The notes beneath the pieces were generated by a model. It was not told the DNA's origin. It did not search any database and worked only from the letters and a program-made list of their open reading frames with translations. From Sitta carolinensis (Eukaryota; Chordata; Aves; Passeriformes; Sittidae), in NCBI GenBank assembly GCA_032173965.1, contig CM063288.1, positions 10,334,501 through 10,398,500 on the forward strand: a stretch of 64,000 bases of DNA. The letters run 5' to 3'. Below, piece after piece: positions 11,053 through 25,507 of this stretch. The translations under genes were made by a program, and so were the position numbers. How positions within the stretch are numbered: the first letter of the stretch is position 1; the number at the start of each line of letters is the position of its first letter.

Positions 11053-14000
11053 GTAAGTACTGTGCTGGGCATGAGAAAACCCTTCCTTAGAACTCCCTCC
11101 TTTCCAACTTTTTTCCCAATAATGGCCTATAGGAGCTACTTACACACAGACATGCTCACAAAAAGAAGTAATAAAAAAGACCTCTACAACTCTACCCCTT
11201 CCCCTCTGAACTTTTTGGTCAATAGGTAATTCAATGTCTACCATAAAGGAGCATGAGAGAGACAGTACAGAACCAATGGCTCTGGATGCTTTGTGGAATA
11301 TCTGTGTTCTCCTGCTGCCCACTGTATTTCTAGAAGGTTTTTAGAGCAATAAGCAGAACTTGTAAGATTTGTTTCTGAGCTGTGTGCCTCCTTTGAGAGC
11401 CAGTGAGAATCCTCTTGTGTGAGCGTGGGTGTCAGTCAGTCTCAGGACTTCATGTGGCACGTTGCTTACTCTACAGCTCCCCGATCTTTGCATTCACAAA
11501 TGTTTGGTAATTTGGTTTTCTAGCATAAGTGAGCAAAAATAAACAAATTAGCATCTCAACCACCCTTGTGTTCCGTAGTCTTAGAACATAGGTAATTTAG
11601 TGATTGAGGTACTTGTTTTCAGCCATGGTCATGCTGATGACACTATACCCTTGTTAAATAGTCTTGGCCTTGGGCAAGGCCTAGATGAGGCTGAGTGAGA
11701 CACAGACTTATAAAGCTGCCATGCAGTTCAAATTATTTAAGGTGCTTTAAGTAACCAAATGTCCTTCTTATCAACTCACCTTCTGGTGAGCTTGTTTTTG
11801 AATACTCTGAGACTTTCCATTGTGACTAAAATGAACACAAAACTAGACAACAAGCCTAATCACAGAACTTGGGTACTGAACCTTCACAGCTGTGTTGCAG
11901 ATGTGGTATTTGTGGCAGGAGGTCTACAAAAGAAAAATTAGTTTTTTCTTAATGTTACATGGCACAAGGTAAGAATGTGATTCTATAACTCCTCACTAAA
12001 GATCAGTCTTCATGTAACTGGAAAAGGAATGAATTACACATAAACTTACAATTAAATATACCAGTACCTTCTGTGATACTATGGTCACAGTGTAATCTGT
12101 CTTAGATATTCAATAAGCTATTTTTCATGGTCCTGTAATTTACAGTAATAAATTTTGTCATTGCTGAAGTTGAAAAAAGAGTCTTTAAGCAAAATCTAGT
12201 CCCTGAAACACCTTAACCACCACAGATCCAGAGCAGTGAAGGATCAGACCATCAAAAGCTTAGCATACAGCAGTTCTCTAGAGCTGTCCTAGCAACTTTT
12301 AAATGTCTGTCACATATATATTTTTCCTCTGCCTTCTGATCTCCTTCAAGAGGTTGCTTTTTTTTCTGAAGCTTCTCTTAGCCTATTTCCCACTTCAAGT
12401 TTCCTGCAGGACAATGCAGCTCTAGGAGGCTACAGGTAGAGCTTGGCTTGCAAAGTTTTGGTCATGGGAGGCTATGAGTTCCTTGCTGATGATGTGAATG
12501 ACATTACCCCAGCTGTCTGGCTTTGGGCGGTGGTGGCACCCACGGCATTAGGAGCTCACTGCTCACATCATGTTGGGCACCAGGATGACCACATTCCTTC
12601 CCTCCACCCTGGCTCCCTCATCTGGTTTTTTCATTCCCCACTGGCATTCTACTGAGAAGAGGTTTTTTGGTGAATGGCACCATAGCAAACAGCTATTTAG
12701 GAAAGATGCCATTTGATATCCCATGTCTGAGACTGGCAGAGGGGATGACTTATTTTTAAATTAGAGTTGTGATCTAAAACAAGAGTTTAGATTTCTCCCT
12801 TCTGCAGTCTACTGTCATGATCCCAGATGCTGATTTTTAGACTAAGTAGCCATAATCATTATATTTCTTTTGACATTAGGGACTCGAGATTGGAGGAGTG
12901 TTTGACTTCAGTTGGCAGATCTGAGTGTCTGAACTCTCACACAGCATCATGCTCTGAATTATTTACTAGGAGATTCTCTCTTCTCCTTAACTTTTTAAGA
13001 AACTTAAATGAATTTTCACACAGTGGCACCTAGAGGAAGGTGACTAAAATAGCTGTTTCCATAACATTTATGTCATCTTTTTCTCTGGTAGCTAACACCT
13101 CTCACTCACAATACTCTGAAAGCTGAATATTTGAAAGCTGTAAAGTGATACAGCTATTGCTGAGATCATAATCTATAATCATAATCTTTCTTCCAAAGAT
13201 AAATGTCAGGATCAAACAATCTAACAAGCAGAGCTTGTTAGGATTTGTATTTTAGGTCATAGAATCCTAGAATGGTTTGTGTTGGAAGGGACCTTAATGA
13301 TCATTTTGTTCCAAACCCTACCATGGCCAGGGACTCCTTCCCACAGATCAGGTCTTGAACACCCCCAGGAATGGGAAATCTACAACCGCTTGGGGCAACC
13401 TGTGCCAGTGCCTCATGACCCTCACAGTGAAGAATTTCTTCCTAATATCTAATCTAAACTTTGTCTCCTTCAGCTTAAAGCCATTCCTGCTTGATGTGAC
13501 ACTACAGATCCTTGTGAAAAGTCCCTCCCCAGCTCTCTGGGAGCTGATTTAGGTCCTGGAAGGGACTCTAAGGTCTCCCCAAAGCCCTCACTCTTCAGGC
13601 TGAACTGCCCCAGCTCTCTCAGCCTGTCTTCATAGGGGAGGTGCTCCAGCCCTGTGATCATGCTCAGTTTGGAATAACCTTAAAAAATTGCACCTTTTAT
13701 TTGCATCTCGTGTGGGATGCACATGGAAAGGAGCTTTATTGACTCCTAGCTGTTGGTGTAGCCTGCAGTGATGAGCAGTTTCTGGATATGAGCTGTGCAA
13801 TTGTGAAAATACTAGAATCCATCAAAATTCAGTCCTGTGGTGTCCCTTTTGCTGTTTCTATTTAGGAATAAACAAGTGGCCAATAATATCTTCTGGGAAA
13901 GAACAGATGGAGGAAATGTTACTCTTCAAAATGGGCTAATCCGTATTGAGCACATAGACAATGGTATAGAAAAATTACATGGCAGGAGCTCTTTTGAATG

Positions 14001-14363
14001 AAATGATGTTTTGACACAGCTTTGTTTCCCTTTTCTCCTCACTGCCTAACACAGCTTTGTGCACATTGTACTTGCCTTTTTCAGCTGAAATACCTGTCAG
14101 CTTAGATGGGATCTCTTGTCTAGCTGCTTACTTGGGTTCTTAGTGCAGCTGCTTTTGTAGAGGGTTTTTCCCTCTCTGCTCCTCTTCCTTTCAGAATGTG
14201 ACAGTCTCCAGCAAATCTGTGCAGAAAATCCTTCTTAAAAGCCTAAAGGACAGCAATTTCCTCTAACTCTGCAGACAGATCCAAAATAAACCTTTTATTA
14301 GACAGCTTTCTCATTATTGATTTTCAAATAGGATTTGTATTTTATTATTTGTTTTGATTGCAG
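11053..14363 (+). other. MYLK: MYLK intron, 3.3 kb, with a CR1 fragment
   Basis: The intron runs from GTAAGT to TTGCAG. The one clear feature is the reverse-oriented CR1 fragment at about 13257-13663. The rest is unique AT-rich sequence with no supported gene. Confidence 0.85.
13257..13663 (-). mobile_element. CR1 LINE 3' fragment (reverse orientation)
   Basis: On the + strand the element begins with TCATAGAATCCTAGAATGG and 'TTGGAAGGGACCTTAATGATC', the reverse complement of the CR1 3' end (a terminal ATTCTATGA-type repeat). The minus strand then encodes 'GLEHLPYEDRLRELGQFSL', the conserved tail of CR1 ORF2, with stops and frame changes elsewhere. It is a 5'-truncated, dead copy, as is usual for CR1. 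The outer limit near 13663 is approximate. I could not see a target-site duplication; CR1 often lacks one. Confidence 0.9.
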
Positions 14364-14444
14364 ATGCCTCAAAGACCTCAAAGCTTACTGAGAAGAAGAC
14401 CAAGAAGCCTAAGACCACACTTCCCCCAGTGCTGCCAACAGAGA
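14364..14444 (+). CDS. MYLK: MYLK coding exon: Lys/Pro/Thr-rich linker
   Basis: The acceptor is TTGCAG and the donor GTAAGT. With the split Asp codon it reads DASKTSKLTEKKTKKPKT followed by TLPPVLPTE. This basic, disordered linker sits between two Ig domains and contains the 'KKTKKPKTTLPPVL' string I recall from chicken MYLK. The exon is 81 bases, phase 1 at both ends, and could be skipped in frame. Confidence 0.93.
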
Positions 14445-17400
14445 GTAAGTGACTGTGATTTGATTTGCTTTCTTTTCAGTGGAAACAAAAGAGTGCTTTG
14501 GGATTCTGTGGTCATTCCTTTCTGTTTGCAGACATAGCATCAGAAGCTTGTGCTATTTCTTTAGCCCTAGCACTTAAGTCATGTGAAATGAGTTTTTGCC
14601 ATGTGGGGATTAGAAGAGCCCAAACTGTGAGTTCAGACCTCACCCACTCTACTCTCTGTTCTTCATAATGGTGCAATAAACTTGTGACACCGATTTATTT
14701 TTGGCTGCCTCTCAAAGAGCACAGAAATACTTGAGTAGTTTGCTTCAGTTTGTGTTGTGTTCTATGCAGACAATATGAAATTTTACTATTGGTAGGCAAA
14801 GCATCTTGACTGAAATGCCCTGTAGAATAATCTGTCCGTTTTTGGCATGAGCATGGAGAATGGTTTTGCAAGTTTTGCATTCTTTGTTTTAAGCCTAAAT
14901 GCTTAATTTGCTTTTAATGCTTTCTGAAATAATACATTAGGTATAAATTTCCATGTTTGCTACTCAGCATACATGCATTTGGTTAAGAGGAAACTTTAAA
15001 TGGTAAAGGTAGCACAATAATGTAAATTTAGTAATTCCTAACACCAGTACTACTTATGAAATTAAGGGGTACAGATATCTCTTAAATCAAAACTGGGCTT
15101 TGAACATTGTTTATCTAATATAACCACCATGTGAGTTCCTAAAAAGATGTAAAGACATGGTTTAATGGAAACATGAAATTTTTATCCAGCTCTCTCAAAA
15201 AAATAAAAACCAAATAAACTCTAATCTGGTCTTTCAGCGAGAACATTTTCAGCTGCTTTCAGCAGGACTCAGAGCAGTTTCATACTGATTGATGATCACA
15301 GGTAATAATTGTGCTTCTGGAAATGTGACTTACACAAAACTATGCCCTGGGCTACAGCTATTTCTGAGTTGCTGGCTGAGCATTGTAACTCTGTCTCCAG
15401 CCTCTCCTTGGCAATGTGGCAAGAGTCACACTAACATGCTGCACCTCTGCACCCGAGCTTCAGGTGCCATAAATAATAACAATTAAGAACTATCATTTCA
15501 TTATTGAACATCAATAGAAAATTTTAAAGCCATTTAAATCTCCATGGAGCAGTGTTTTGAATTGTGTTTTCTCTGCACACGACACACACATTTCCTCTGA
15601 TCCTCCCAGCAGTGTGATCAATTGCAGCTTTCCCAGCAGAAAGTGTGAGTCAGGAACCAAGTCTAAATATGGAGCTATGTGACCTGATCTACATCCTGCT
15701 TCTTTTGCTTCTGGTTTTAGTGAAAATTAAAATAGATAGCAAAACAGAAGGAATGAACTCTGGCTGCAGAAATATTTGGAAAAGAAGGTTCTACATGGCA
15801 TATTATTTCAGTGTTTCAAGTTCTTGAACTTCTCATAAGCTCTTTTTTTTCAAAATACCTTTAAAACATCTTTCCTGCTGCACAGTAAACATCAAGGTAA
15901 TCAGAGAGAATGTTAGGAAAGTGGGCTTTGAAAGCGTTTTTGGAAAAGCTCTGAAAAAATACATATTTAGTTTTAAAAGGATTTGGCTGTAGAGATTTCA
16001 CAGGTGGTTTTCTAACATCTGAGTCTCTGAGGAATGTGAGTATTTGTCTTCTGAAATAAGTTTTTATTTATATGTTTGTCAGGGGCAAAATATACAAAAC
16101 AGATCCAGTGGACTACACAGTTCCAATCTACACTGTAATTCTTATCACATGTAGAGATTGTAGAGTTCCTTACTTGAAAGAGAATGGGCTTTACAAGTCA
16201 GATGTTTGTCTATCTTTACTGTATTATCTCTTGAAAAGAAGGGTAATAGCGAATAATGATTAAGGTGTCCCAGTCTAATAAGGAGATATACTTTTACTCT
16301 GGTCTTTTCTGGTCTTTGTTGCCACATCAAGTTAACAGTGCTAATGGCAAGTAGAGTGTACAGATTGTGATTAGAATTAATATTTAATAGATTCTGAATT
16401 TTGAGTAGTGAATTCAGTCAAAGCAGTATATACTCTGTGGGACAGAGAGACTATATAATCTCTGTACATTTTAGAAATACTTTTCATGGAAAAGATCCCA
16501 ATTTTCCCACATTTTGTGAAGAAGTGCAAGTCACATTTCATTGTTTGCAGCTATGTCATCCTTTTCTCCCTTCAGAAAAACCTCAAGTGATCCTTGGGGC
16601 TTTTGCCCTAGTAGAAACTTTAAGTAAAGTAATTAACTTTTGGTTCCTGAAAGCAAAGATCAATAAATTTCTTTTTGTGGAAAAGAGTGAATGTTGTCAG
16701 TATGTTAACCTGTAGAATTTGTCTCACTGTGAGAATAGTTGCTTACTCAGGTCATTTGGCTGCTCATTCTGACAATGTTATTTAGTTACTGGAGCTTGGG
16801 GTTTGTAAGCAACAGAAATCTAATAGAAGCAGAATTTGGGGCATTGCTTCCTTTGATATGCAATAAATACTGTATTATGGTGTAGAAGAAGAAGAATATT
16901 ATGAAGGAATCTGTGTGTCATTCAGTGATTAACAACATCTCTGAATGGATGCTTGCAGTGTCTACTGCAGAAGGATTGTTCCCATCCTGGCAAATTACAA
17001 AACTTGTGTTTCCTTTTGCTTAGAATTAATATTGTGTCACCAGAATTTGGTAATAATTATGCAACCCTCTAAGGATAAATAGAATAAATAATACTGTTTC
17101 TTTGAATAAGAAACAGATTCACCTTTGAATCTGGGTGAAACAAAAGGGAGAACAGAGGAAGGGTACCTCTGGAACTGGTTCATTCTTTACTGACTGCACT
17201 GACTTGGGCTTTGCCACTTGGGTCTTTGCTCAGTGGATGTCAAATGTTACTGAGTTAGAATAATAAACTGTTATGTTTCTTCTAAAAGAGGCAGTGGAAA
17301 ATTGGACCCTTTCATTATTTATCATGCTGCATACTCCATGCCATGCCAGAACAACCAGTGGGTAATGTAAGGGTCTTCTGGCTTGACACAGCCCTGTAGC

Positions 17401-20068
17401 AGAAACACCACGCCAAAAATTCTCACCACTTGAACATTTCTCTAGAAAGCTTTGAAACTGCTGTGAAGGGATTTAGGCATCCAGTTCCCTTTGAAATTAG
17501 AACTTACTTCAAATTAAGCTTAAAGGGAATTGCATATTTCAGTTACCAAAGCCACTTGCAAAATCTTCAGTGACTATTAAACAAAAGTTTTTGTCACAAC
17601 AGACTGTGGAAAAATCACAGTGCTGCTTGAGATTTTTAAGAGTAAATAAAGATTTGAATGCTTACAAATAAATATTCCTTTTTGAAAAAAATATATTATT
17701 ACTCCAAACTTACTAATATTTTGTCGTCCTTAATGCGTCTTAAGCAAAGGACCAAAACAGAAGGAATTAGCCCAGGATGAGGCAGATTTGCTTGCAGGTC
17801 TAGAGCCCAGATTTCTTGATCCTCCATCTCAGGATTAATTTGCATGCATTATTGAAAATAATATCGATTTTTTAAGTGGCATCACAATAGTTCAAATAAA
17901 ACATGAGCTTTCCAAGAGGACTTTTTTCCAAAGGCTTTTTTCAAGATTTGCTGAGGAAAAAGGAGTATTACAGCAGTTAGATTCTATTTTTTAAACTTCA
18001 CCACAGCTGAGCCGTGCAACATAACTTTCCTATAGTAGGAAGAAACTGTATCCCATTTATTGCTACAGAGAAAAAAAAAATAATGCTTTAGAAAATAATC
18101 CTAATAAATCTAAGCATTGGATTAAAGTGTTTGGAAAGAAATGCCCAGTGTTTTTTGTGAGGCTAATTCACAGCACTCGTTCCAGTAAATATTAAGAAAT
18201 GGCAATTATCACCTGTCACAGTCATTGTTATGAAAACCCCACAGGATATCCTGGATTCCCTCATGTGAGTATTACTTCTTAAACCCACCGTTCTCATATC
18301 CAGACCACATACATTGAAGGGCTGACCCAGCATAGAGTTTAATTGCACAAATGTAAATTCTTCTACTCAGTTAAAAATAAGGTTACATCAAAGAAAACAA
18401 CTTTGTCTACATGCCTGCAAGTTATTTAGCAGTATTTGGTCGCTTGCTGAGAGAAATTTTTATATATGCTACTCTATAAAACATTTGATTTCATGTCAAA
18501 CACGTTTTTTGGTTAGGTAGCTATTTTCTCTTTGCTGATGGTTATTAATAAAATGTCACCACTGATGCTGTCCAGATCAAATCCTCTGGCAGGTTTCACT
18601 GTTACCTTCCCAGATCCAAACTTTTAACATTATTGGTACTTGAATGCGAGGCTGAGCAGTGACATCTCCGGAACAATGTGCTATAAAAGTAAATATGCTG
18701 GACAGGATATTATGTTAATATATTCTCGTCCATAGTAGGGAGAATTCTAAGTGTTAATCAGCATGGAAAAATTATGAGTCAATGGTGATTAGCATGCAGT
18801 TCTGTTATTTACTCTTCAATAAACAGTCTTCAGAGAATCCAAGTCTGCAAGCACCATTTTAAGAAAATATTACTAAAACATTAAACTTGATGTGTCCAAT
18901 TTAGTTAATATATAACTAAATCAGTAAACACTTCAAGTTTCCTATTGACTTCCATTCTATGAAAATAATATGGAACAAGGCATAGATGAATATGAAATGT
19001 TTCAAAATCTTAATTTCATGACAGATTTTTTTTTCCTAACTGTAAAACTTGCCACTTTCTAAGTGAAGAACTAAATCACTGAGGAAGTCACTCTTCTGGT
19101 CAGAGATGTTCTTTTAATTGCACAAATGTGGGCACTGGGTAGCAGCTGTGATGTGTGCCTGCTGCTGACCTCTTTGGTCGCTGGGATAGTCTGAGATGCT
19201 CTTGAGGTCAGTGAGGCTGTCCAAGCCAGTTCCCTCAGTGCCATTCATTTCCCAGAAGGCTCGTGCTGCTCCACTCCTGGCTGTTGTGACGTTTGCTGCA
19301 CAGTGAGTGTAGTACTTGGTGTGTTGGAGCAGTAAGAATTACATTGTCAGAGAGGCCTCTAACCAAACTTTTCAAGGAAAAATTAATCTTTTTTCCTAAG
19401 CTGAAAATTCCGCTCTTAGTACATGTAAATCAATTTGCCAGAAGCTATTTTTAAGACCTAAATAGGATTTCTCTGAAACTCTAAATTATGAAGGGTGCTG
19501 CCTTCATTCCTGAGGCTTGAGGTCCAAGGGTGAAGAGCTGTGCCACAAGGCCCAGCAGCCAAGTTGGGCTGAGGTAAAAAGGCAATGCAAGATTTAAACT
19601 GGTGACTCTGAAGGCTGGTTGCTTCCACAGATGAAAAATAAATCTGTTACTGTACGTTTAAAATGAGCAGTGCAGGAACACTGATTTGTTGTCCAAATCC
19701 CTTCTCCTGAGTGCCCAGTTCAGCACTGTTTCTCTAATGCTGGGCATACATTTTGAATCTCTGCCAAGTTACTTTACAGCTCCCATCATACTGACATTTT
19801 CTGAGTTAATATTGGCACAGAACACTATTTTCCATGTGTATTTCATGGAGTCCATCCTACATATCTGTATGTTGACAGAAGAAGACAGAAATGTTTATTG
19901 ACTGTATTATGCAGAGGAAAATGAATAGTTTTTGCAATGTGGCCTTGAACTGAAGAGGTGTCATGCTTCATTAATTTCCAGTTAAGTTGTTAGCTAGAAA
20001 TTGCACATCTGAGGCATATAATAGAAGCATTAAGTCTCTTCTCTATAAAACAGGGACCTAAATCCATT

Positions 20069-20090
20069 TGCTTAATTAATTAATTAAGCA
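20069..20090. repeat. Perfect 22-bp AT-rich palindrome
   Basis: The core GCTTAATTAATTAATTAAGC, flanked by T and A, is a perfect inverted repeat with no spacer. It contains overlapping TAATTA cores, the usual homeodomain recognition sequence. It may simply be an AATT microsatellite with matching ends. Confidence 0.85.
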
Positions 20091-22409
20091 TGTGGCACAT
20101 AGCTTTTCCCACTGAAACCATTTGGAGCTCCTGAATGTCCAAATGACCAAGCAGTGTTTTCCTATGAAACAGACTGGGTAGCAGGATAGTAACCTACCTT
20201 AAATTCCTGTCCCTACACACTTGGGCACAGCTTTTTAGTGTCTAGCTGTCGATGTTCTCCCAGGACATAAAAAGGTGAAAATTGAACTTAAACCTTAGAA
20301 ATTGGCCTTGCTGTCTTGCTCCCACCAGAGCTCTTAAAGCATTTTCCATGGCCTGGGTTGTTTGTGAGGTCTGTTTGATACTGGATCTCTTCCGTGCTGC
20401 TCAAATTTGCTTTAATTGTAGAAGTTGCTCAAGAACTGTACTACTAAACTGTTATGGAATTGTTTATTCCTTCAGCTGAGCTGTTTTCAAATACTGAGTT
20501 ATTTTCAGTGCACCAGATCATATTATTGAAGCTCTGTGTGTGCTGGTATATGCTAGCTCTCTCATGACTGGAATGCAAAAGTGAGTATTTCCTGGGTTTT
20601 ATTTTTGTTTTCAGAAGGCAGAGGTTGTATATTTCTCAATTGGAGAACAATCTCTGCATGATTTAGAAACTAAATATGGGATGTTGCAACAAAATGACAG
20701 TTGTTTATAATGAAAAATAAAATAAAAGCTTTAAAAAAACTGTTACGAAGCACACAAACTCAAATAACTGACTTGCATGGAATTAAGTTTTCTAATTTCT
20801 GTTCATCATCAAATTTAAGCCAGAGTTGCTTTCTGTTTTATTGTATTTAGATACTAAACAGTTATTTGGAAACATTATAAGAAATTTGCTCTTTGAGATG
20901 CAATGAAGCATAAGTGTTTAAACTTCCAAACTTTGATGAATTTTTCAAGCTACTGGTGTTCAGTGCATTGTGTCTGTCATTTTCCTCTCCAGCAATTAGC
21001 ACAGGTTCATGGACATATGAATAAACTGGAAGGTAATGATGTGTTGTCTTTTTCTGCTACAATTGTAGCCATCATTTTTCTCCTGTTTCATCTGGTCTGT
21101 ACTAAAACCTATAATGAGTTTTTGTACCAGCAACTAAGTCTGTGACAGAAACAAGGATAGAACAGAATAATTGATTACTTTGACCACAAGTCCAAATGTT
21201 TCGTATTTTCTGTACTTCTAGTTCTCGGTCATTCTATGATTTCTGGCAAAGCAGGCAGTAGTGGAGGTTGACAGAGAACAGTCACTTTTGGTTCTGGCCC
21301 GGATATTTTTCCCAAGAAGGGTCTGAAGGGGTTACTCTGGGATTCATTTACTTGGGGAGAGAGAGACCTCATGATCTCACATCCCACAAGCCTGAAGGAT
21401 CCAAGTGAGATGGGGAAGAAGGAGCAGATACTTGAATCTGGACTCTCCATAAATATTCTTCTTACCATGGTATCTAACACATTATAGACATGACTTCTTT
21501 TTTTCAATTTCTCTTGAACTCTGAAAACGCTGAAAAAATAACCAGTTAAGTTCCTCTAGGAAGATAAATCTGGACATGTTTTGCATGAGGGGAAAATGAT
21601 TTTCTATGTGCCTGTAGTATGAGAGTATGTCATTAACCCTTCTGCTCTCTTGAGCTAAAATGAGGCTGTTCCACAAGAAGACAGAAGCAGGGATAGGTCT
21701 TGTTTCTTATGTTAATGGAGTTAGGTATTAACTGTACTTGTTTACCAGGTGCTGAAATCCATCACTACAGAAGACATGCACATAATTTTAGGCATGTCCC
21801 TCAGGGAAGACAGTAGAAATTATGGTTTGGCTGGGAATACTATCTTGAGTACTGATGTGTTTTTCAGATCCCGAGTTTTACTTCATGCTTTATGAAAGCA
21901 AGTTGTACAGAGAGCCATTTCAGGGGAGGGCTATCCCTATTTTTAGTAAAATTCCAAAAAAGGGAAGCAAAAAAGAAAGACAGAGGCTTCTAAGCATATC
22001 TGCTCTCATGACTGCACCATCAGGGAAAGGAAGAGCACGACCAAATGTCCAGCAGCTACCAGCCTGTATGGGGATTTTCCCCTTTTTTCTTTATGTCCGC
22101 TGCTCAAAAACAAGCTCTGTAAGAGGGAAACCCGCCCAGTAATGTTTATGTTGTTTCTAGAAAGCAGATTCATTTAAGGGGGAAATATTAGTCCTTTTAC
22201 TTCCAGGTTGATTTTCAGCGTCGTCCCATGTCAATGTAAATACCAAAAGAAAGACAAACCATCTTCAAGAAAAAAAATGCAGCAGAAGCAGACTTGAACT
22301 AACATTTCCAAGAGGCTCAAATATTTTAATGAAAACAATCATTTGACCTTGTCAACTCTGAGCAATCTTATTAGACTTTTTTCACTAACTGTCTCCAGCA
22401 GCCTTTGAG

Positions 22410-22432
22410 AAAAAAAAAAAAAAAAAAAAAAA
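22410..22432 (+). repeat. Poly(A) tract, 23 bases
   Basis: An uninterrupted A run in intron sequence. No retrocopy is recognisable immediately upstream, so it is listed as a simple repeat. Confidence 0.9.
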
Positions 22433-25204
22433 GCTGCATTTCAAAGAGATGCATTGAGATGAGCTGGTATTCTTAAGGAAGATTTAAAAACAGTGGAGTG
22501 TACTCTATTAGCCAAAGAAGCCACCTCCACAGAGCCAGAGCCCTGTCCTTGTACTCATCCCCTTCCACCCTGCCCCAGCCTTTCATTTCTGCTCAGGGCT
22601 ATTTGTGTCTGCAAAACAGGATATTCAGCCAGGCCTTCCAGCAACCCTTGGCAATCTGCACGGTCTGATGAAGTCCAGTGACAGTCTGTATGTGCTCAGT
22701 TAAGTGAATATCATGTCCTGGTGGATAAAACCTAAAATTTAAACCAAAAACTTTGTACTTACTTATAAAAAGCAGTGCCCTAGCTGAATGAAGTGATGAG
22801 TTCATGTTCTCTGCTTTGCTGCTGTGGAAATCTTCACTGAGGTGAGAGTCTTTTATAAACTGGTTTAAGCATAGTTGTTCCAGTATGCATGCATCTTGCC
22901 TATTAACTAAGTACTGCAACTAATACACAATGTAGGCCGAGAGGTGATCTTTGGGTGAAAATCATGCTGGATTCAGGAATTTGCAATTTTTCTCAAAAAT
23001 AGCAACAGTATCTGCAACCCAAGATGGCACTTGACAAATGGTGCTTTTTCTTAATCCTTGTTGCTCTTTGTTCATATCAGGCTTAATGGAGTGTGGAAGT
23101 AAATTCCTGTCATTGTAACTTTTGTATTAAAAGCCATTGCAGCTCTGAGAAGAGACCCAACAGCTACTTCATTTCAGTTTAGAGAAAAGCAGAGAATCCA
23201 ATGTAAAATACAGCACACACACAAAGAAAAAAATGGTTTTGTGTTTCTAAATCATATAACTGAGTGAGTTTACATGGGGTTATGCATCTAATGAGTAAAT
23301 GAGTTATTTCCATTAATAGGGATGTTTAAGAGCAGATGAGAGGCCAGACTATGCAGGCCTTCCAGCTGGCACCTGATCATGTACATAGTTTCATCCTCAT
23401 AATATGGCTCCAACCTGAAATAAGAGTTTCAGCTCAGGGTGTGACCACACTATGACAAAGAGGAAAGCTGCTCTGAAAACACCACTTTCTGCCTTTGCTT
23501 GTATAACTCGGGCAGGAAAGAGGAAGTAGAAATGCATTTGCTGTCACTTACCACAGCAGCCAGGGTACATGCCACTCTGTTGGTGGCCCAAAAAGTAATG
23601 TGTCCCTTTAATGAGCAGTTGTGCTCTTTGAAGGCCTCAGTTTAAAGCAGGTTAAGTCCCCATGGAAGATGTGGCAGGACAGATACCTTGCTTACACCCT
23701 GGTAGTCCAGTAATACTGGGATAAACACCCACAAGTACTCATCTAAACCTTTAACTAGTTCTGTTGGGCTGGCAGTTGTGAAAGAAAGGATTCTTTGGGA
23801 AATATCCAACTATTCTTTTTTGTCTCAGCTATAAGTACGTGTTTCTGGTTGCTACAAAATACATAAATTCAGAGCATATAAAGGCCAAGCACACTTTTAG
23901 GGCAAATTACTAAAAAAAGGAAAGAGGGTGGAAAAAACTTGTCTGTATTCACTGCATAAAGTTCTTCAGAATTAACTGAATAAACACTATTGTTGACAGC
24001 TAAGCCATTAGATATTTTTAAAGTCATTTGGTCATTTCACATCCAATACCAAATGACCTACTATTTTCAATTACTCTAAAAATCAATCTGTCTGTTGTTG
24101 GAGCTATAGCATTAGACTCCCACAGTGGTTTTGCAGCTCATGGCTCCTGAGTTTCATGGAGCACCACATGATGTATTCCAGGGTATCATGCACAGCTTAT
24201 AGTTTGCTGCAACCAAAAGGCTTAAAATCAAAAAACTCTTTTATTGGTTTGGGGAAATCAGGGGGATATTTTGCTGCTGAGTGTCTTTCTAATTGAAACA
24301 GCTAAATAAAGGAAAGAAAAGAGTGGACCAAAAAAATTCAAAACTTTTGCATCTGTTATGACTATCACTAGGCACCTCTGTATAGTCTGCCAGATACTCA
24401 AAAGCATTTAGCACACGCTGCTTCTGTTGGAGGCAATAACATCTTAAAAGCCAGACTACTTCAATCATGCTGCCTAGTTGAGCATAAGAAAATAAGAAAT
24501 GTTCTTTTACAACAGAGGCCATTCTCTGACCAGGATGCTTAGAATAGCAGGCAAAAAGAGAGTTCTGTAAAAGGAATGTACTCCTTCACTTCTGGAATTC
24601 AGTGGTTTGAAGGCATCCAGACAGTTACATTTAATGGCCACCACTATACATAACTCCTGTGAATTTGTCCTTTTGAACCTATTTATGCTTCTATATTGTA
24701 AAACATTTCTTGTTTGTGAAGGTAGATTATGAATGGTATATTACTGTGTGTTTCTCTTATGCCTACTGTCTGGTAATTTAATTGGATGGCCTCTAGCTCT
24801 TGTTTTGTGAAAAATAGATAACAGCCATTTTCTACCTACATCTTCTCTACTGTTCTACTTACCCTTGCACAATTTGTAGAACATTGTCTTCCAAAAATTT
24901 ATGTCCCCGATTTCAAGTTCTAAGCCTTAATTTTGTAGCTATGACATTTTCTTTTGAGAATATAGCAAAACGTCCCTGCTTAAGGAAGAGGATGAGGCAG
25001 AGGGGTGGTGCTAATGCTTCCTTTTGGTATATCACTGTTTCTGTGTGAGCTCACAAGTGGTATGAGAAACAGTACATGGTGTAGGGTGTTACGCTACTTT
25101 TAACTAATTCAATTTAATTTAAATTCAGCATTGATTATGCTGGAAATTTGAGCAGAAATTCAGTATGACATTGGTCTTGGCCCAGTGTTTCCACCTGTTA
25201 AACT

Positions 25205-25234
25205 GCTATAATGAATGATGCTATAATGGATGAT
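25205..25234 (+). repeat. 15-bp tandem duplication
   Basis: Two adjacent copies of GCTATAATGRATGAT differ at one base. This is a small local duplication in an intron. Confidence 0.75.
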
Positions 25235-25507
25235 GACAGGTCGTGGGAGAACTGTAGAAGATTTCTTTGATTATTTTAAGTTTCCGATTCAACCGAATAT
25301 TCTGAGGATCATCCAGGATAATAAAAGTGGTTTTCAAAGGTATTTTTAATTCTTTAGTTTAATATATGCTGAAAGAACATATTATATTTTCAAGTACCAA
25401 CAAAGCATTGCTGTGGATGTTTGTGGTTAGTCTGGTACCTTGCAAAGCTCACCTTTGAATTCACATGGTTTGTTGTTTGTTTTTGTGTTTTTTTTTTTTT
25501 TAATTAG

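Larger units (their letters stand above)
14445..25507 (+). other. MYLK: MYLK intron, 11.1 kb
   Basis: The intron runs from GTAAGT to TTTTTAATTAG. It holds AT-rich unique sequence, an AT palindrome (20069-20090), a pure A tract (22410-22432) and a small 15-bp duplication (25205-25234). No other gene or RNA is supported. Confidence 0.85.

Noticed and set aside
21224..21241. ATTCTATGATT, like the CR1 terminal repeat
   Set aside because: Only one short copy with no CR1 body on either side.
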